Source: Pseudomonas sp. Fl4BN1 (GTDB lineage: Bacteria; Pseudomonadota; Gammaproteobacteria; Pseudomonadales; Pseudomonadaceae). From it: a stretch of DNA of 43,480 nucleotides. Position numbers and translations under genes: made by a program. Below, in pieces: positions 25,073 to 31,645 of this stretch (positions are counted from its first letter, which is position 1; the number at the start of each line of letters is the position of its first letter). The notes under the pieces are model-generated. The model did not search any database and was not told the DNA's origin. It was given only the letters and a program-made list of their open reading frames with translations. The stretch covers positions 1 through 43,480 of the forward strand of contig NZ_JAAARM010000044.1 in NCBI RefSeq assembly GCF_009908285.1, written 5' to 3'.

Positions 25073-25606
25073 TCACATCCCCTTCAACACTTGTTCACGC
25101 CAGAAGCTAGCTTCCTCGGCGCTCAGGCCACGCGCCTGAGCAGCAGCATCGACCCGGCTGGCGGCATCTTGGAGAGCTGCCCGGCGCACCTCTGTCTCTA
25201 GCGCCCATTTCTTCTGCACTACAGAAGCCTTGCCTATTTCGGCCACCGCCTTGGCAAACTTCGGCAAGTCCAGTTTGTTTTTACCTTCGGGGTCTGTGCC
25301 TGCCATGAGCGCTTTAAACAGATGCTCCTGGACCAGGCGCATCAGAGCCTCGTTGACTGCGCCTTCCTCATCTGGAGCCGCTGCCACCACAGCACGGGCC
25401 TGCTCGCTGGCCATCTTCAAGGCCGACAGCTTGGACTCAAAGTCCTGGCCGTACCGCTGGAGCGATGACCGACTGATCGAAAAGCCTCGCGCCGATAGCT
25501 CAGCGGCGAGGGTTTCGTACTCGCTGAAACCGTTCTCGGCCAGGGCTGTGTCGAGCCAGGTCTTGACCTCCTTCGGCAGGCTGGCAACTTTGCTGCGTGG
25601 CGGCAT
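25073..25606 (-). CDS. Mu gp27-like protein (DUF3486), probable small terminase
   Basis: A 177-residue protein starting MPPRSKVASLPKEVKTWLDTAL, the hallmark start of the DUF3486/gp27 family. An N-terminal helix-turn-helix follows (FSEYETLAAELSARGFSISRSSLQRYG), then long helices that fit an oligomerisation stalk. In Mu-like phages it precedes the large terminase and is taken to be the DNA-recognition subunit. GGAG lies 7 bases upstream of the ATG. Confidence 0.9.
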   Translation of the reverse strand: MPPRSKVASLPKEVKTWLDTALAENGFSEYETLAAELSARGFSISRSSLQRYGQDFESKLSALKMASEQARAVVAAAPDEEGAVNEALMRLVQEHLFKALMAGTDPEGKNKLDLPKFAKAVAEIGKASVVQKKWALETEVRRAALQDAASRVDAAAQARGLSAEEASFWREQVLKGM

Positions 25607-25609
25607 GGG

Positions 25610-25921
25610 TCAGCTCCAGTATTTTTCTGGGCGGGCGATGCCGGGGTCGCAGGGAATGGTGTACTCGGCGAGGTCGACGCCGTAGTAGGTCAAGCCGCAG
25701 ATCCACACACCGTTAGGTTGCTTGTTCAACGTCACCAGGCTGCGGTCAGCCAGGTAGTCGAGTTCGCGCCGAAGTTCAATGGTGGTGGAATCTGGATAGA
25801 TACCCTGAATGGTCGCAAGCACCACCGCTTCATGCGGATCAATCGGGCGCGAGGTGTCCAGGGTCTTGATGATGTACCAGCGCAGGGATTCCCGGCGGGC
25901 CTTGGCAGCGTCGATGTTCAT
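25610..25921 (-). CDS. Mu gp26-like small protein, predicted winged helix
   Basis: A 103-residue protein in the gp26 position of Mu. The sequence RWYIIKTLDTSRPIDPHEAVVLATIQGIYPDSTTIELRRELDYLADRSLVTL reads as a winged-helix DNA-binding domain: three helices, with ELRRELDYLADRSLV as the recognition helix leading into the wing. Its place in front of gp27 and gp28 suggests a packaging-related role, but this is inference. ATGA overlap with gp25. Confidence 0.78.
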   Translation of the reverse strand: MNIDAAKARRESLRWYIIKTLDTSRPIDPHEAVVLATIQGIYPDSTTIELRRELDYLADRSLVTLNKQPNGVWICGLTYYGVDLAEYTIPCDPGIARPEKYWS

Positions 25922-26229
25922 TGATTCAATCCTTTAAGTTGGACGGTTTCTAGCTTGAGCGCCAAGGCATCGAGCTTGGCCTCGATCACGGTTTGGCCGC
26001 GCACGTAGTCCTCCCGGCGCACGTAGTGCACTGGCATGTCTCCCCGCAGCCGCTCAACGGAAATTTCCAAATCCCGCAGCCGCTCGCTGTCTTTGTCCGT
26101 TATTGCAAAGCGCTGATCCAGACGGCGCTCCATCTGCATGACCATCATTTTCACCAGCCCGGCAAATGCGGTCAGGATGGTTACGGCGATACCCACCAAC
26201 TGCCACGCAGGCATCTCAATTGTCGTCAT
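25918..26229 (-). CDS. Membrane-anchored coiled-coil protein (Mu gp25-like, DUF2730)
   Basis: A 103-residue protein with one N-terminal membrane segment (WQLVGIAVTILTAFAGLVKMM, about residues 8-28) and a charged coiled coil (RLDQRFAITDKDSERLRDLEISVERLRGD). This matches the DUF2730/gp25 proteins placed between lysis and packaging genes in Mu-like phages. The ATG at 26229 shares its A with the upstream stop (TGATG) and has GGAG 8 bases ahead; the longer frame to 26271 is unlikely. Confidence 0.82.
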   Translation of the reverse strand: MTTIEMPAWQLVGIAVTILTAFAGLVKMMVMQMERRLDQRFAITDKDSERLRDLEISVERLRGDMPVHYVRREDYVRGQTVIEAKLDALALKLETVQLKGLNQ

Positions 26230-26447
26230 CAGCGTCTCCGTTTTTCGCGATGTGTTTGGCATTGAGCACAAAGCCGCACACCAGGTAAGGCCAAGCGGCG
26301 CTCTTCAGGGATTGGCATGTCGCAATCCTCGCCTGTGCAAAACTCGGCCGAAGGGCCGGTCAATACTTCACGTTGTGCAAAATGTGCCGCCAGAGACGTT
26401 TCGTTGTGCTTCGCCTCCAGGAGGCTGGCAAAGTCAGTTGCTTGCAT
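26229..26447 (-). CDS. DksA/TraR-like C4 zinc-finger protein
   Basis: A 72-residue protein of the short TraR/phage DksA-like type: an N-terminal helix (DFASLLEAKHNETSLAAHF), then the C4 zinc finger C-TGED-C-x17-CAQC, and a basic end (QTHREKRRR). TraR-like proteins bind the RNA polymerase secondary channel and mimic DksA with ppGpp. It starts at ATG 26447, overlapping the Rz stop by 14 bases; a TTG at 26462 is also in frame. Confidence 0.88.
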   Translation of the reverse strand: MQATDFASLLEAKHNETSLAAHFAQREVLTGPSAEFCTGEDCDMPIPEERRLALPGVRLCAQCQTHREKRRR

Positions 26448-27078
26448 TAAGGGTCCAGTCAATTAGGCGGTTGAGTTGAGCCCGGCAGGAACTGTGCAAC
26501 TCGCCATTGCGAACCTGGTTGCCCAGGACAAGAGCCTGGGTGACGCCCGAGTCGAGGCTGTCAGCGGCTCCGGCTCCGTCGGTCGGCGCAGCAGCTCCGC
26601 TGGCGGCTTGCTGGGTTTGCTGGGAATGCACTGAGGCGCTGATGCCATTGGCGGTGTTCCACACGCGGACAAAACCAGCAGTGAACACAGCAGCAGGCAA
26701 CGGCTCAGGTGCTGACTTGAGCGTGCGGCGGTATAGGGTCGTAACACGAGCAATCTCTCCATTTAGCGTGTCAGTGTTCTTACGAAAGGCCTCTTTGGCG
26801 TCTGCAAACTGAGTGGCGAGCAAGCTGCCTCGCTCTTGTTCGGCCCTCAGTTTTTCGTTCGCCTGTTTCAGCGACTCGCTGGTCGCGTCAGCACTGCGCC
26901 GCTGTTCTTCGGAATGCTCCAGGCGCAGGTTGGCAATAGCGGTCTGTCCTTCAGCTTTTGCTTTCGCAAGGCCTTCGCTGTAACCGTCCTGCCAGTTGAG
27001 GTGCAGACCCAATACAACAGCCGCGATGACGGCCACATACCAAGTCACTGGAGTGATGAAGCCGAGTAAGCCCTTCAT
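26434..27078 (-). CDS. Rz: Rz-like inner-membrane spanin
   Basis: A 214-residue i-spanin: an N-terminal signal anchor (GLLGFITPVTWYVAVIAAVVLGLHL), then a long periplasmic coiled coil (RLEHSEEQRRSADATSESLKQANEKLRAEQERG) and a low-complexity end. The ATG at 27078 overlaps the endolysin stop as ATGA. It bridges to the outer-membrane lipoprotein Rz1, encoded within it in another frame, and fuses the envelope membranes in the last lysis step. C-terminal Cys (SSCRAQLNRLIDWTL) may form an intersubunit disulfide. Confidence 0.9.
   Translation of the reverse strand: MKGLLGFITPVTWYVAVIAAVVLGLHLNWQDGYSEGLAKAKAEGQTAIANLRLEHSEEQRRSADATSESLKQANEKLRAEQERGSLLATQFADAKEAFRKNTDTLNGEIARVTTLYRRTLKSAPEPLPAAVFTAGFVRVWNTANGISASVHSQQTQQAASGAAAPTDGAGAADSLDSGVTQALVLGNQVRNGELHSSCRAQLNRLIDWTLNASN
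26463..26747 (-). CDS. Rz1: Rz1-like outer-membrane lipoprotein, embedded in Rz
   Basis: An out-of-frame gene wholly inside Rz. It encodes a basic N-terminus, a hydrophobic segment (CLLLCSLLVL) and a lipobox LSAC, then a proline-rich mature part (PSKPSKPPAELLRRPTEPEP), exactly the o-spanin architecture. An ATG at 26762 has no ribosome-binding site, but GGAGAG stands 7 bases before the GTG at 26747, which I take as start (about 94 residues). It is longer than minimal Rz1 proteins. Confidence 0.87.
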   Translation of the reverse strand: MLRPYTAARSSQHLSRCLLLCSLLVLSACGTPPMASAPQCIPSKPSKPPAELLRRPTEPEPLTASTRASPRLLSWATRFAMASCTVPAGLNSTA

Positions 27079-27698
27079 CGGCAAAGCCCTTTGCCCCAGC
27101 CTGCATCGACATACAGGGGCTCCCAGTGCCAGAGAATGAAGCGCGGGTAATTGCGGTTTTCCCGGAAGTTGGCAGCCGAGCGACCAGCGTTGTGGTGCTC
27201 GACTGAATCGAACCAGGTCAGCGGATCGGCGCCCTTTGCCGATGCCAACTTGCGGTCACGGATGACCCAGCCCAGCCCGCCGTTGTACGACGACAGAATC
27301 ATCGCGGCCTGTTCACAGCTGCTGCTTGCCTGGATACGGCTTGCCAGCCAGCGGTCATAGCTGACCAGCGCCTGCATGGACCAGATTGGGTTGAAGGGCT
27401 CGACCTTGCCCAGCGCCCTGGGGAAGGTCTGGGCGAGCCAGGTCGCGGTCGAAGGCATCACCTGGCCCAAGCCTTGCGCACCGACAGGCGACTTTGCGTC
27501 GAACTTCCAGCGGCTTTCCTGGTGGATCTGGGCGGCGAAGGTTGCCACCGGAGCATCCAGGCCCCACTCGGCCTGGGCGATACGGGTCAGGTCACGGCGA
27601 TAGCGTTCGGCCTGTGTTGGGATCTCGGCATGCGCAGGGGCGCAGGCGGTGAGCCCAGCCAGCGATGCAGCACCTATATATAGAAGGATTTTCCGCAT
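27075..27698 (-). CDS. Endolysin: lytic transglycosylase (SLT domain) with signal peptide
   Basis: A 207-residue lysozyme-like enzyme. The SLT domain shows AAQIHQESRWKFDAKSPVGAQGLGQVMPSTA; Glu61 is the predicted catalytic acid, followed by the GAQGLxQ and ILSSYNGGLG substrate-groove motifs. It cleaves peptidoglycan glycosidic bonds. The N-terminus (MRKILLYIGAASLAGLTAC) is a signal peptide with a possible lipobox (LTAC) or an AHA-E type I site, so it is a secreted or membrane-tethered endolysin. The start at 27698 is 3 bases after the holin stop. The CTATATATAG palindrome lies within codons 6-9 and uses rare codons. Confidence 0.93.
   Translation of the reverse strand: MRKILLYIGAASLAGLTACAPAHAEIPTQAERYRRDLTRIAQAEWGLDAPVATFAAQIHQESRWKFDAKSPVGAQGLGQVMPSTATWLAQTFPRALGKVEPFNPIWSMQALVSYDRWLASRIQASSSCEQAAMILSSYNGGLGWVIRDRKLASAKGADPLTWFDSVEHHNAGRSAANFRENRNYPRFILWHWEPLYVDAGWGKGLCR
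27674..27683. promoter_or_regulatory. CTATATATAG palindrome in the endolysin coding start
   Basis: The same 10-bp palindrome as at 18430. It is embedded in coding sequence as CTA-TAT-ATA-G, using CTA and ATA codons that are rare in this GC-rich genome, which suggests the DNA sequence itself may be conserved. Confidence 0.35.
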
Positions 27699-27700
27699 CG

Positions 27701-27994
27701 TCAGAGCCCCAGCGTCAGGCCGAGTACACAAGCCAGCACGACCAGGGCACGACGGACACCGGCCATGGAGCGTTCATAGCGGCGGACCTGGTTCGGCCGA
27801 GCGTAGGGAAACAATGCTCGGTCAATCCAGTAGCCCAGGACGCCGCCCAGGGTGACCAGGCCGCATTTGTAGAGGACAACCGGCAGCTTGGTCGGCGCGA
27901 CGATGGCCAGGCAGAACAGTAAGGCGATGGTGATCAGCGTCCAATCGGTCATACGTGGCGCACGCGGGCGCCGCTTCGGTAGTGGAAGAGTCAT
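27701..27994 (-). CDS. Holin candidate
   Basis: A 97-residue protein with three hydrophobic segments: about 18-36 (WTLITIALLFCLAIVAPTKL), about 38-56 (VVLYKCGLVTLGGVLGYWID) and 80-97 (RRALVVLACVLGLTLGL). The motif GYWIDRALFPYARP is typical of a family of putative phage holins. The basic N-terminus (PLPKRRPRAPR) would stay cytoplasmic. It is directly upstream of the endolysin and controls its release or activation. Confidence 0.85.
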   Translation of the reverse strand: MTLPLPKRRPRAPRMTDWTLITIALLFCLAIVAPTKLPVVLYKCGLVTLGGVLGYWIDRALFPYARPNQVRRYERSMAGVRRALVVLACVLGLTLGL

Positions 27995-28338
27995 TGGGTT
28001 GCTCGCGGTGAGTGATGAATGGATGCCCGTAAAGCGGCCAGATGTTGCGCGGCCACAACGGGATTGCCGATCACGCGAACAGGCTCGCGGTATTCGGCAA
28101 AGGTCTGTGCAGAGGGTGTTCTTACAGCAGGGCGCAACTTCTCTCGCTGGCTGACTGCTTGCCGGATGCGTTCTTCACCCTGCGCTACATGCGCCTGGAC
28201 CATGGGCAGCCAGTCGGCTGGCACCTTGGCCCACAACACCGCACGGGCGTTATTACTCCCAGCAGCAAGAATGAGCTGCGCATGTTGGCGCGGCCACTGA
28301 GGCCGTGAGACTTTGGGTGGAGCGGGGTTTGAACGCAT
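27991..28338 (-). CDS. Unknown protein, first gene of the lysis operon
   Basis: A 115-residue basic protein with no membrane segment and no recognised domain: PQWPRQHAQLILAAGSNNARAVLWAKVPADWLP, then helices with VAQGEERIRQAVSQREK and FAEYREPVRVIGNPVVAAQHLAALR. It follows the late-promoter-like element by about 57 bases and overlaps the holin start (ATGA), so it belongs to the lysis operon. Similar proteins accompany lysis cassettes in transposable Pseudomonas phages, but the function is unknown. Confidence 0.75.
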   Translation of the reverse strand: MRSNPAPPKVSRPQWPRQHAQLILAAGSNNARAVLWAKVPADWLPMVQAHVAQGEERIRQAVSQREKLRPAVRTPSAQTFAEYREPVRVIGNPVVAAQHLAALRASIHHSPRATQ

Positions 28339-28394
28339 GGTGCAAGCCTGCCGTTGAGGGAACGGTTCAAGCTTCGCGCGTATGAGGAAGTGGT

Positions 28395-28415
28395 TGAGTA
28401 TCAGCGGGGTTTAAG
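28395..28415 (-). promoter_or_regulatory. Late promoter/activator element upstream of the lysis operon (copy 2)
   Basis: Identical over 21 bases to the element in front of gene I (core AAACCCCGCTGATACTCA on the coding strand). It follows directly on the early-operon terminator and precedes the lysis cassette, where Mu has the C-dependent promoter Plys. Candidate site for the Mor/C-type activator encoded 570 bases upstream. Confidence 0.68.
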
Positions 28416-28416
28416 A

Positions 28417-28441
28417 AAAAGCCCCGCTCGGTTGGCGGGGC
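28417..28441 (-). terminator. Rho-independent terminator ending the early/middle operon
   Basis: On the coding strand AGCCCCGC-CAACCGA-GCGGGGCT is followed by TTTTTC: an 8-bp perfect GC-rich stem, 7-base loop and a short T run. It lies just after the stop of the secreted-protein gene and just before the late-promoter element. Confidence 0.88.
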
Positions 28442-28447
28442 TGAATA

Positions 28448-28981
28448 TTACGAGTTGCGAACCCGCCTCATAAATGCAATGTCCTCTTCGGACTCTCCAT
28501 TCTTTCTTTGTTCAGCCTCCCACTCGGCTTCGGTTTGTTCTTTCGGCGGCTCCGCAAGACTCAGATCAGGATTAGAAATTTCGGCATCACAAAGTTTTGA
28601 GTCTTCGCTCCAGTTCTTTTTTACGTAATCAAGCTCGTGTTTCGAGGGAGAAGTTGTGAAGCAAGCGCCATTGATAAATGACACATCAGTAAGCATCTGC
28701 TGACAACTGGAGTAGACAAAACGAGCGCTATACTTCAGGTTGTTTGTTGGCTGGGCGTTAAGTTGCTCGTTGATGACCTTCATAATTGCTGACTGCTTTG
28801 ACCAATCTTTGGCCGCGCATGCTTTGTGTGTTTGTTCCCAAAGGACGTTAGCGAGCTTACGATTGGCAACAGCCTCTGTCGCTGCCTGATTGTGTGATAC
28901 AGCTGCAAGATCAGAAGCAAAACAGCTTTCTGATAAAACTATCAACATAGCCAGAACAGCGACCGTAGCGTTTCCATTCAT
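28448..28981 (-). CDS. Predicted secreted, cysteine-containing protein of unknown function
   Basis: A 177-residue protein with an N-terminal signal peptide (NATVAVLAMLIVLSESCFA-SD, type I site). The mature part is helical with four cysteines (HKACAAKD, YSSCQQML, NGACFTTS, SKLCDAEI), enough for two disulfides in the periplasm. The C-terminus is strongly acidic and polar (KEQTEAEWEAEQRKNGESEED). It is coupled by TAATG to the Mor/C activator gene and is the last gene before the terminator, so it is the early operon's cargo slot. No homologous Mu function is known to me. A role in lysogenic conversion or superinfection exclusion is possible but unsupported. Confidence 0.75.
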   Translation of the reverse strand: MNGNATVAVLAMLIVLSESCFASDLAAVSHNQAATEAVANRKLANVLWEQTHKACAAKDWSKQSAIMKVINEQLNAQPTNNLKYSARFVYSSCQQMLTDVSFINGACFTTSPSKHELDYVKKNWSEDSKLCDAEISNPDLSLAEPPKEQTEAEWEAEQRKNGESEEDIAFMRRVRNS

Positions 28982-29418
28982 TAATGAACCGTCCCTTCAT
29001 CATATCCAAATAGATCAGGCTCGTTTTTTCGATGCAGAGCCCGCTGTTTTTTGATGATGTCATAAATGGTTTGGTTCGCAAGGTCGTACTTACGCACGAG
29101 CTCAGGGATAGGCGTGTTGCTATCGAGCCATTCGCGGAAGATAGCAGCATCACGCATAGCACGCTTCAGTGCATCGCCTCTCGGTAGATAGATGACGTTA
29201 CCTCCCATGGCCGAGCAGATAGCAAAGACCACATGCCGGGCCAGTTCGGGCGCCGTGGAGTCGGGTCCCATTTCAGCTAGTAATTTAACCTCGGCAATCT
29301 CGACCATCTCCCGCAACGACCCTTCCCAGCGAGAGAGCACCGCAGGGTCTTGCATACTGGCCAGTACCTTCTTGGCATCCAGGTTGTCGATGTCATCTGG
29401 GAACATGTCTTCATTCAT
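28981..29418 (-). CDS. Mor/C-family transcriptional activator
   Basis: A 145-residue protein with the Mor/C C-terminal domain: GGNVIYLPRGDALKRAMRDA, IFREWLDSNTPIPELVRKYDLANQTIYDIIKKQR, i.e. the intertwined dimerisation strand plus the recognition helix-turn-helix of Mu Mor and C. The N-terminal part (LSRWEGSLREMVEIAEVKLL) forms the dimer helices. Mu has two paralogues (Mor for middle, C for late genes); here I find only this one. It probably activates the two late promoters carrying the shared 21-bp element. ATGA overlap with gemA. Confidence 0.93.
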   Translation of the reverse strand: MNEDMFPDDIDNLDAKKVLASMQDPAVLSRWEGSLREMVEIAEVKLLAEMGPDSTAPELARHVVFAICSAMGGNVIYLPRGDALKRAMRDAAIFREWLDSNTPIPELVRKYDLANQTIYDIIKKQRALHRKNEPDLFGYDEGTVH

Positions 29419-29828
29419 TGCGTTGTTCTCCCATGACGTTTGGCGTCATAAGCCAATGCTGCAACCATCTTGCGAAGTTGTTCAGGGTCCAGCCATTCCA
29501 CTCGATCCACCTTAAACATGCGCAACGCCATGCCGTCGGCATACGCCCAGGAACGTTTCGACTCTGCGAGGAACGCTTCTATTTTGCCGACCAGCTTTGC
29601 TCTGTCCGCTGCTGCTACCGGAGCCTTACGACCAGTCTTGACGGGGGAAGACTTCCAGCCAAGCCGCTCAAACTCGGCCAACACCTTGCCTGCTTGACGC
29701 GGGCTTAGGTCCTTTGCCGATCTGACACCGGCCACGCGAACCAGAAGGGCGCGATAGGTTTCATCATCCAGGCCTAGGTCCTTCTTTGCTATGTGGATCT
29801 TGCTTAGATCCAGGTTTCGTCTGTTCAC
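29415..29828 (-). CDS. gemA: GemA/gp16-family regulatory protein
   Basis: A 137-residue protein of the Mu GemA (gp16) family: LSKIHIAKKDLGLDDETYRALLVRVAGVRSAKDLSPRQAGKVLAEFERLGWK is the hallmark N-terminal block, followed by KIEAFLAESKRSWAYADGMALRMFKVDRVEWLDPEQLRKMVAAL. GemA of Mu affects host gene expression and DNA topology. It starts with GTG at 29828 (GGGAG 6 bases upstream), overlapping the preceding stop as GTGA. Confidence 0.93.
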   Translation of the reverse strand: MNRRNLDLSKIHIAKKDLGLDDETYRALLVRVAGVRSAKDLSPRQAGKVLAEFERLGWKSSPVKTGRKAPVAAADRAKLVGKIEAFLAESKRSWAYADGMALRMFKVDRVEWLDPEQLRKMVAALAYDAKRHGRTTQ

Positions 29829-30118
29829 TTTGTTCTCCCTTGAATCAATGCTCTGAATGCCACCGGATCTCGGCGAGACAACTCGGCTGCTCCGTGAATG
29901 ACCATCGTCAGCGCGTGCGCCGCTTCGTCGAACTCCCCGGCGATACGGATACGTTCAAGCTCGGCCAGGGTGCCTTTGTACGCCTCCATCTTGAACGTGC
30001 TGGAACCCATGGCCAGTTTCTTGGCTTTGTCCCGCAGGCGCTGGGCACGTTTGCGCTCAAGGGCCAGGCGGGCTTTACGCTGCCGGGGTGTTTCGTCTGT
30101 CATCTGTTGGCTGCTCAT
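29825..30118 (-). CDS. Small basic early protein, unknown
   Basis: A 97-residue protein with a highly basic helical N-terminal half (RQRKARLALERKRAQRLRDKAKKLAM) and a C-terminal helix region (AELERIRIAGEFDEAAHALTMVIHGAAELSRRDPVAFRAL). The first ATG (30118) lies inside the duplicated 68-bp element; a second in-frame ATG at 30103 is possible. Probably nucleic-acid binding by charge. Function unknown. Confidence 0.7.
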   Translation of the reverse strand: MSSQQMTDETPRQRKARLALERKRAQRLRDKAKKLAMGSSTFKMEAYKGTLAELERIRIAGEFDEAAHALTMVIHGAAELSRRDPVAFRALIQGRTK

Positions 30119-30176
30119 CAGTACCAGGCAACCACGCCTGGCAGACCTTCCCGGAAGCCGGGAGGGTTTCGCTCAG
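30109..30176. repeat. 68-bp duplicated element, copy A
   Basis: GGCTGCTCATCAGTACCAGG... to ...GGGTTTCGCTCAG, repeated at 31095-31162 with about 5 substitutions. It contains a strong hairpin (CCTTCCCGG/CCGGGAGGG) and a smaller one (CCAGGC/GCCTGG). On the coding strand it runs from the stop codon of the upstream gene to the ATG of the next. Confidence 0.85.
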
Positions 30177-30844
30177 TTGAGGCGCTGTTGCTCTTGCCCT
30201 TTCACGCCGTGATTCAGCTGTACATCAGCCGCTGCGAGAATCCCGTGCATGGCATCGCTCACGGACCGATTGCTCATCCGCTTTGCGGTGTTCCGGTCCT
30301 TCGGGTCTGCCTTTGTTGTATCCGGGTGATGCTTGAGCATGTAGGTCGAAGCGGCGCTGGATGGTGTGTCATTGCCAGCGAAAGCCATAACCTGCTTGCG
30401 CACCTGGTAGACCCAGGCATCACAGAACACGTCCGCCCGTTTGGTCTTGGTTGCGGTCTTGCAGCGCTTGAGTTTGTCGGCGATGAAGTCACGCCGGGCC
30501 TGGCGGATCTGACGGAGAAGCAGCGTCATGGTGTAGCTGGCCACCTCGGCAAACTCACCAATGAACCGCCATTCACCTAAGCCCGCCATGAACAGCAACT
30601 CGCAGGCATACGCACGTTTTACGCTGCCAGCCAGATTGGCTTCCCAGCGAACAGGATTCACCTTAGAGCCGCTGCGTGAGACCGATTCAAAAATGTCCGA
30701 AAGCGCTACATCAGCTTCTTCAATACGGAATTTTTCCATCATGACCCGCGCCTGGCGCATGGCGGCGGCAGCTTCATGCGGGTTATCGCTCGACGACAGG
30801 CGCAGAAGCTTCTTGATTTTGTCTATAGCTTTGTTGTGGTCCAT
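30173..30844 (-). CDS. DUF2786-family protein
   Basis: A 223-residue protein with the DUF2786 N-terminus: MDHNKAIDKIKKLLRLSSSDNPHEAAAAMRQARVMMEKFRIEEADV. This roughly 40-residue helical block is diagnostic. The rest is helical and basic (LKRCKTATKTKRADVFCDAWVYQVRKQVMAF). Such proteins are common in the early region of transposable phages; the biochemical function is unknown. The longer in-frame start at 30940 is rejected because the conserved N-terminus begins at 30844. Confidence 0.88.
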   Translation of the reverse strand: MDHNKAIDKIKKLLRLSSSDNPHEAAAAMRQARVMMEKFRIEEADVALSDIFESVSRSGSKVNPVRWEANLAGSVKRAYACELLFMAGLGEWRFIGEFAEVASYTMTLLLRQIRQARRDFIADKLKRCKTATKTKRADVFCDAWVYQVRKQVMAFAGNDTPSSAASTYMLKHHPDTTKADPKDRNTAKRMSNRSVSDAMHGILAAADVQLNHGVKGQEQQRLN

Positions 30845-30875
30845 TTCATCAGGTCTCGGAGTCTTGCGTTTCGGG

Positions 30876-31073
30876 TTAGACAACAATGGCGGATAGCACT
30901 GCTTCGCGAAAACGCGAAGGGCTCCAGTCGCAAGATTCATCAGTTGGGATATGTCCGAACATCATCGTGCAGCGACGGCAGTGCACGCAGTCGCCGCAGG
31001 TCTTGCCCTCGGGCAGATTCATCTTGTCGGCGTTGTCTGCAGACCGTGGATATGGTTTTCGTTGCTTGCTCAT
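30876..31073 (-). CDS. Small Cys-rich protein
   Basis: A 65-residue protein beginning MSKQRKPYPRSADNADKMN. A cysteine cluster CGDCVHCRRC plus a later ESCDW gives five cysteines, a likely zinc-binding knuckle. GGGGAG lies just upstream of ATG 31073. Similar small proteins with the 'C..C..C..C...FGH' arrangement occur in early regions of Pseudomonas transposable phages. Function unknown. Confidence 0.75.
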   Translation of the reverse strand: MSKQRKPYPRSADNADKMNLPEGKTCGDCVHCRRCTMMFGHIPTDESCDWSPSRFREAVLSAIVV

Positions 31074-31094
31074 AAAACTCCCCATTCACTTTTC

Positions 31095-31162
31095 GGCTGC
31101 TCATCAGTACCAGGCAGCCACGCCTGATAGACCCTCCCGGAGGCCGGGAGGGTTTCGCTCAG
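31095..31162. repeat. 68-bp duplicated element, copy B
   Basis: Second copy of the element at 30109-30176. Its main hairpin is perfect: CCCTCCCGG-AGG-CCGGGAGGG. It again begins with the stop codon of the upstream coding sequence and ends upstream of the next gene. Confidence 0.85.
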
Positions 31163-31368
31163 TGAATGGTTGAGTTACTTGGCTGGCGACGGTGCGCAGG
31201 CAGCGCGCCCAGGATCTGCTCGCAAGAGGCCATACCCCATAGCATTTCTGAAATAACGCAGGCGGCCGATGGGTTCATACCTTTAGGCATACCAGTCAGA
31301 TCAAGAGAGATAGTTGGCTTGCCGCCGTCATCGCGGCTGTCTTCCAGGGTGAGGATAATCTTGGCCAT
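31159..31368 (-). CDS. Small early protein, unknown
   Basis: A 69-residue protein (MAKIILTLEDSRDDGGKPTI...). AGGAG is 5 bases before the ATG. The pattern is a short beta unit (IILTLEDS, TISLDLTG) followed by a helix (NPSAACVISEMLWGMASCEQILG). It resembles small phage early proteins I cannot assign further. Confidence 0.7.
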   Translation of the reverse strand: MAKIILTLEDSRDDGGKPTISLDLTGMPKGMNPSAACVISEMLWGMASCEQILGALPAHRRQPSNSTIH

Positions 31369-31407
31369 GCTGGCTCCTAGTGTTGCTTGTGGAAAGTGAT
31401 GTGGAAG

Positions 31408-31644
31408 TCAGGGGCGATCAAGCTCACCCAGTACATAGGAGAAGCGCAGAACATAAGGCTCCGTTGAAGGACCAGGATTGATGGCATTGGCCTCGGCGAC
31501 TTTCGCACCAGGACAGATTTTTCTTAGTAATGCTGAGCCAGCCAAAACAGCACTGATGCTTGACGAGGCGGTAACCTTCTTGCCCTTCGTTGAGGCGTGA
31601 TAAGCCCCAGTGCTGTAGCGAATCTTGATGTCGATGTGCTCCAC
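31408..31644 (-). CDS. Small early protein with GTG start, unknown
   Basis: A 78-residue protein starting (GTG)EHIDIKIRYSTGAYHASTKGKKVTAS and ending EPYVLRFSYVLGEL. The GTG at 31644 lies one base after the upstream DUF3164 stop (31646-31648), with GGGGG about 7 bases upstream. The much longer open frame reaching 31863 is an artefact of reading through the upstream gene out of frame. Likely DNA- or protein-binding; function unknown. Confidence 0.68.
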   Translation of the reverse strand: MEHIDIKIRYSTGAYHASTKGKKVTASSSISAVLAGSALLRKICPGAKVAEANAINPGPSTEPYVLRFSYVLGELDRP

Positions 31645-31645
31645 G

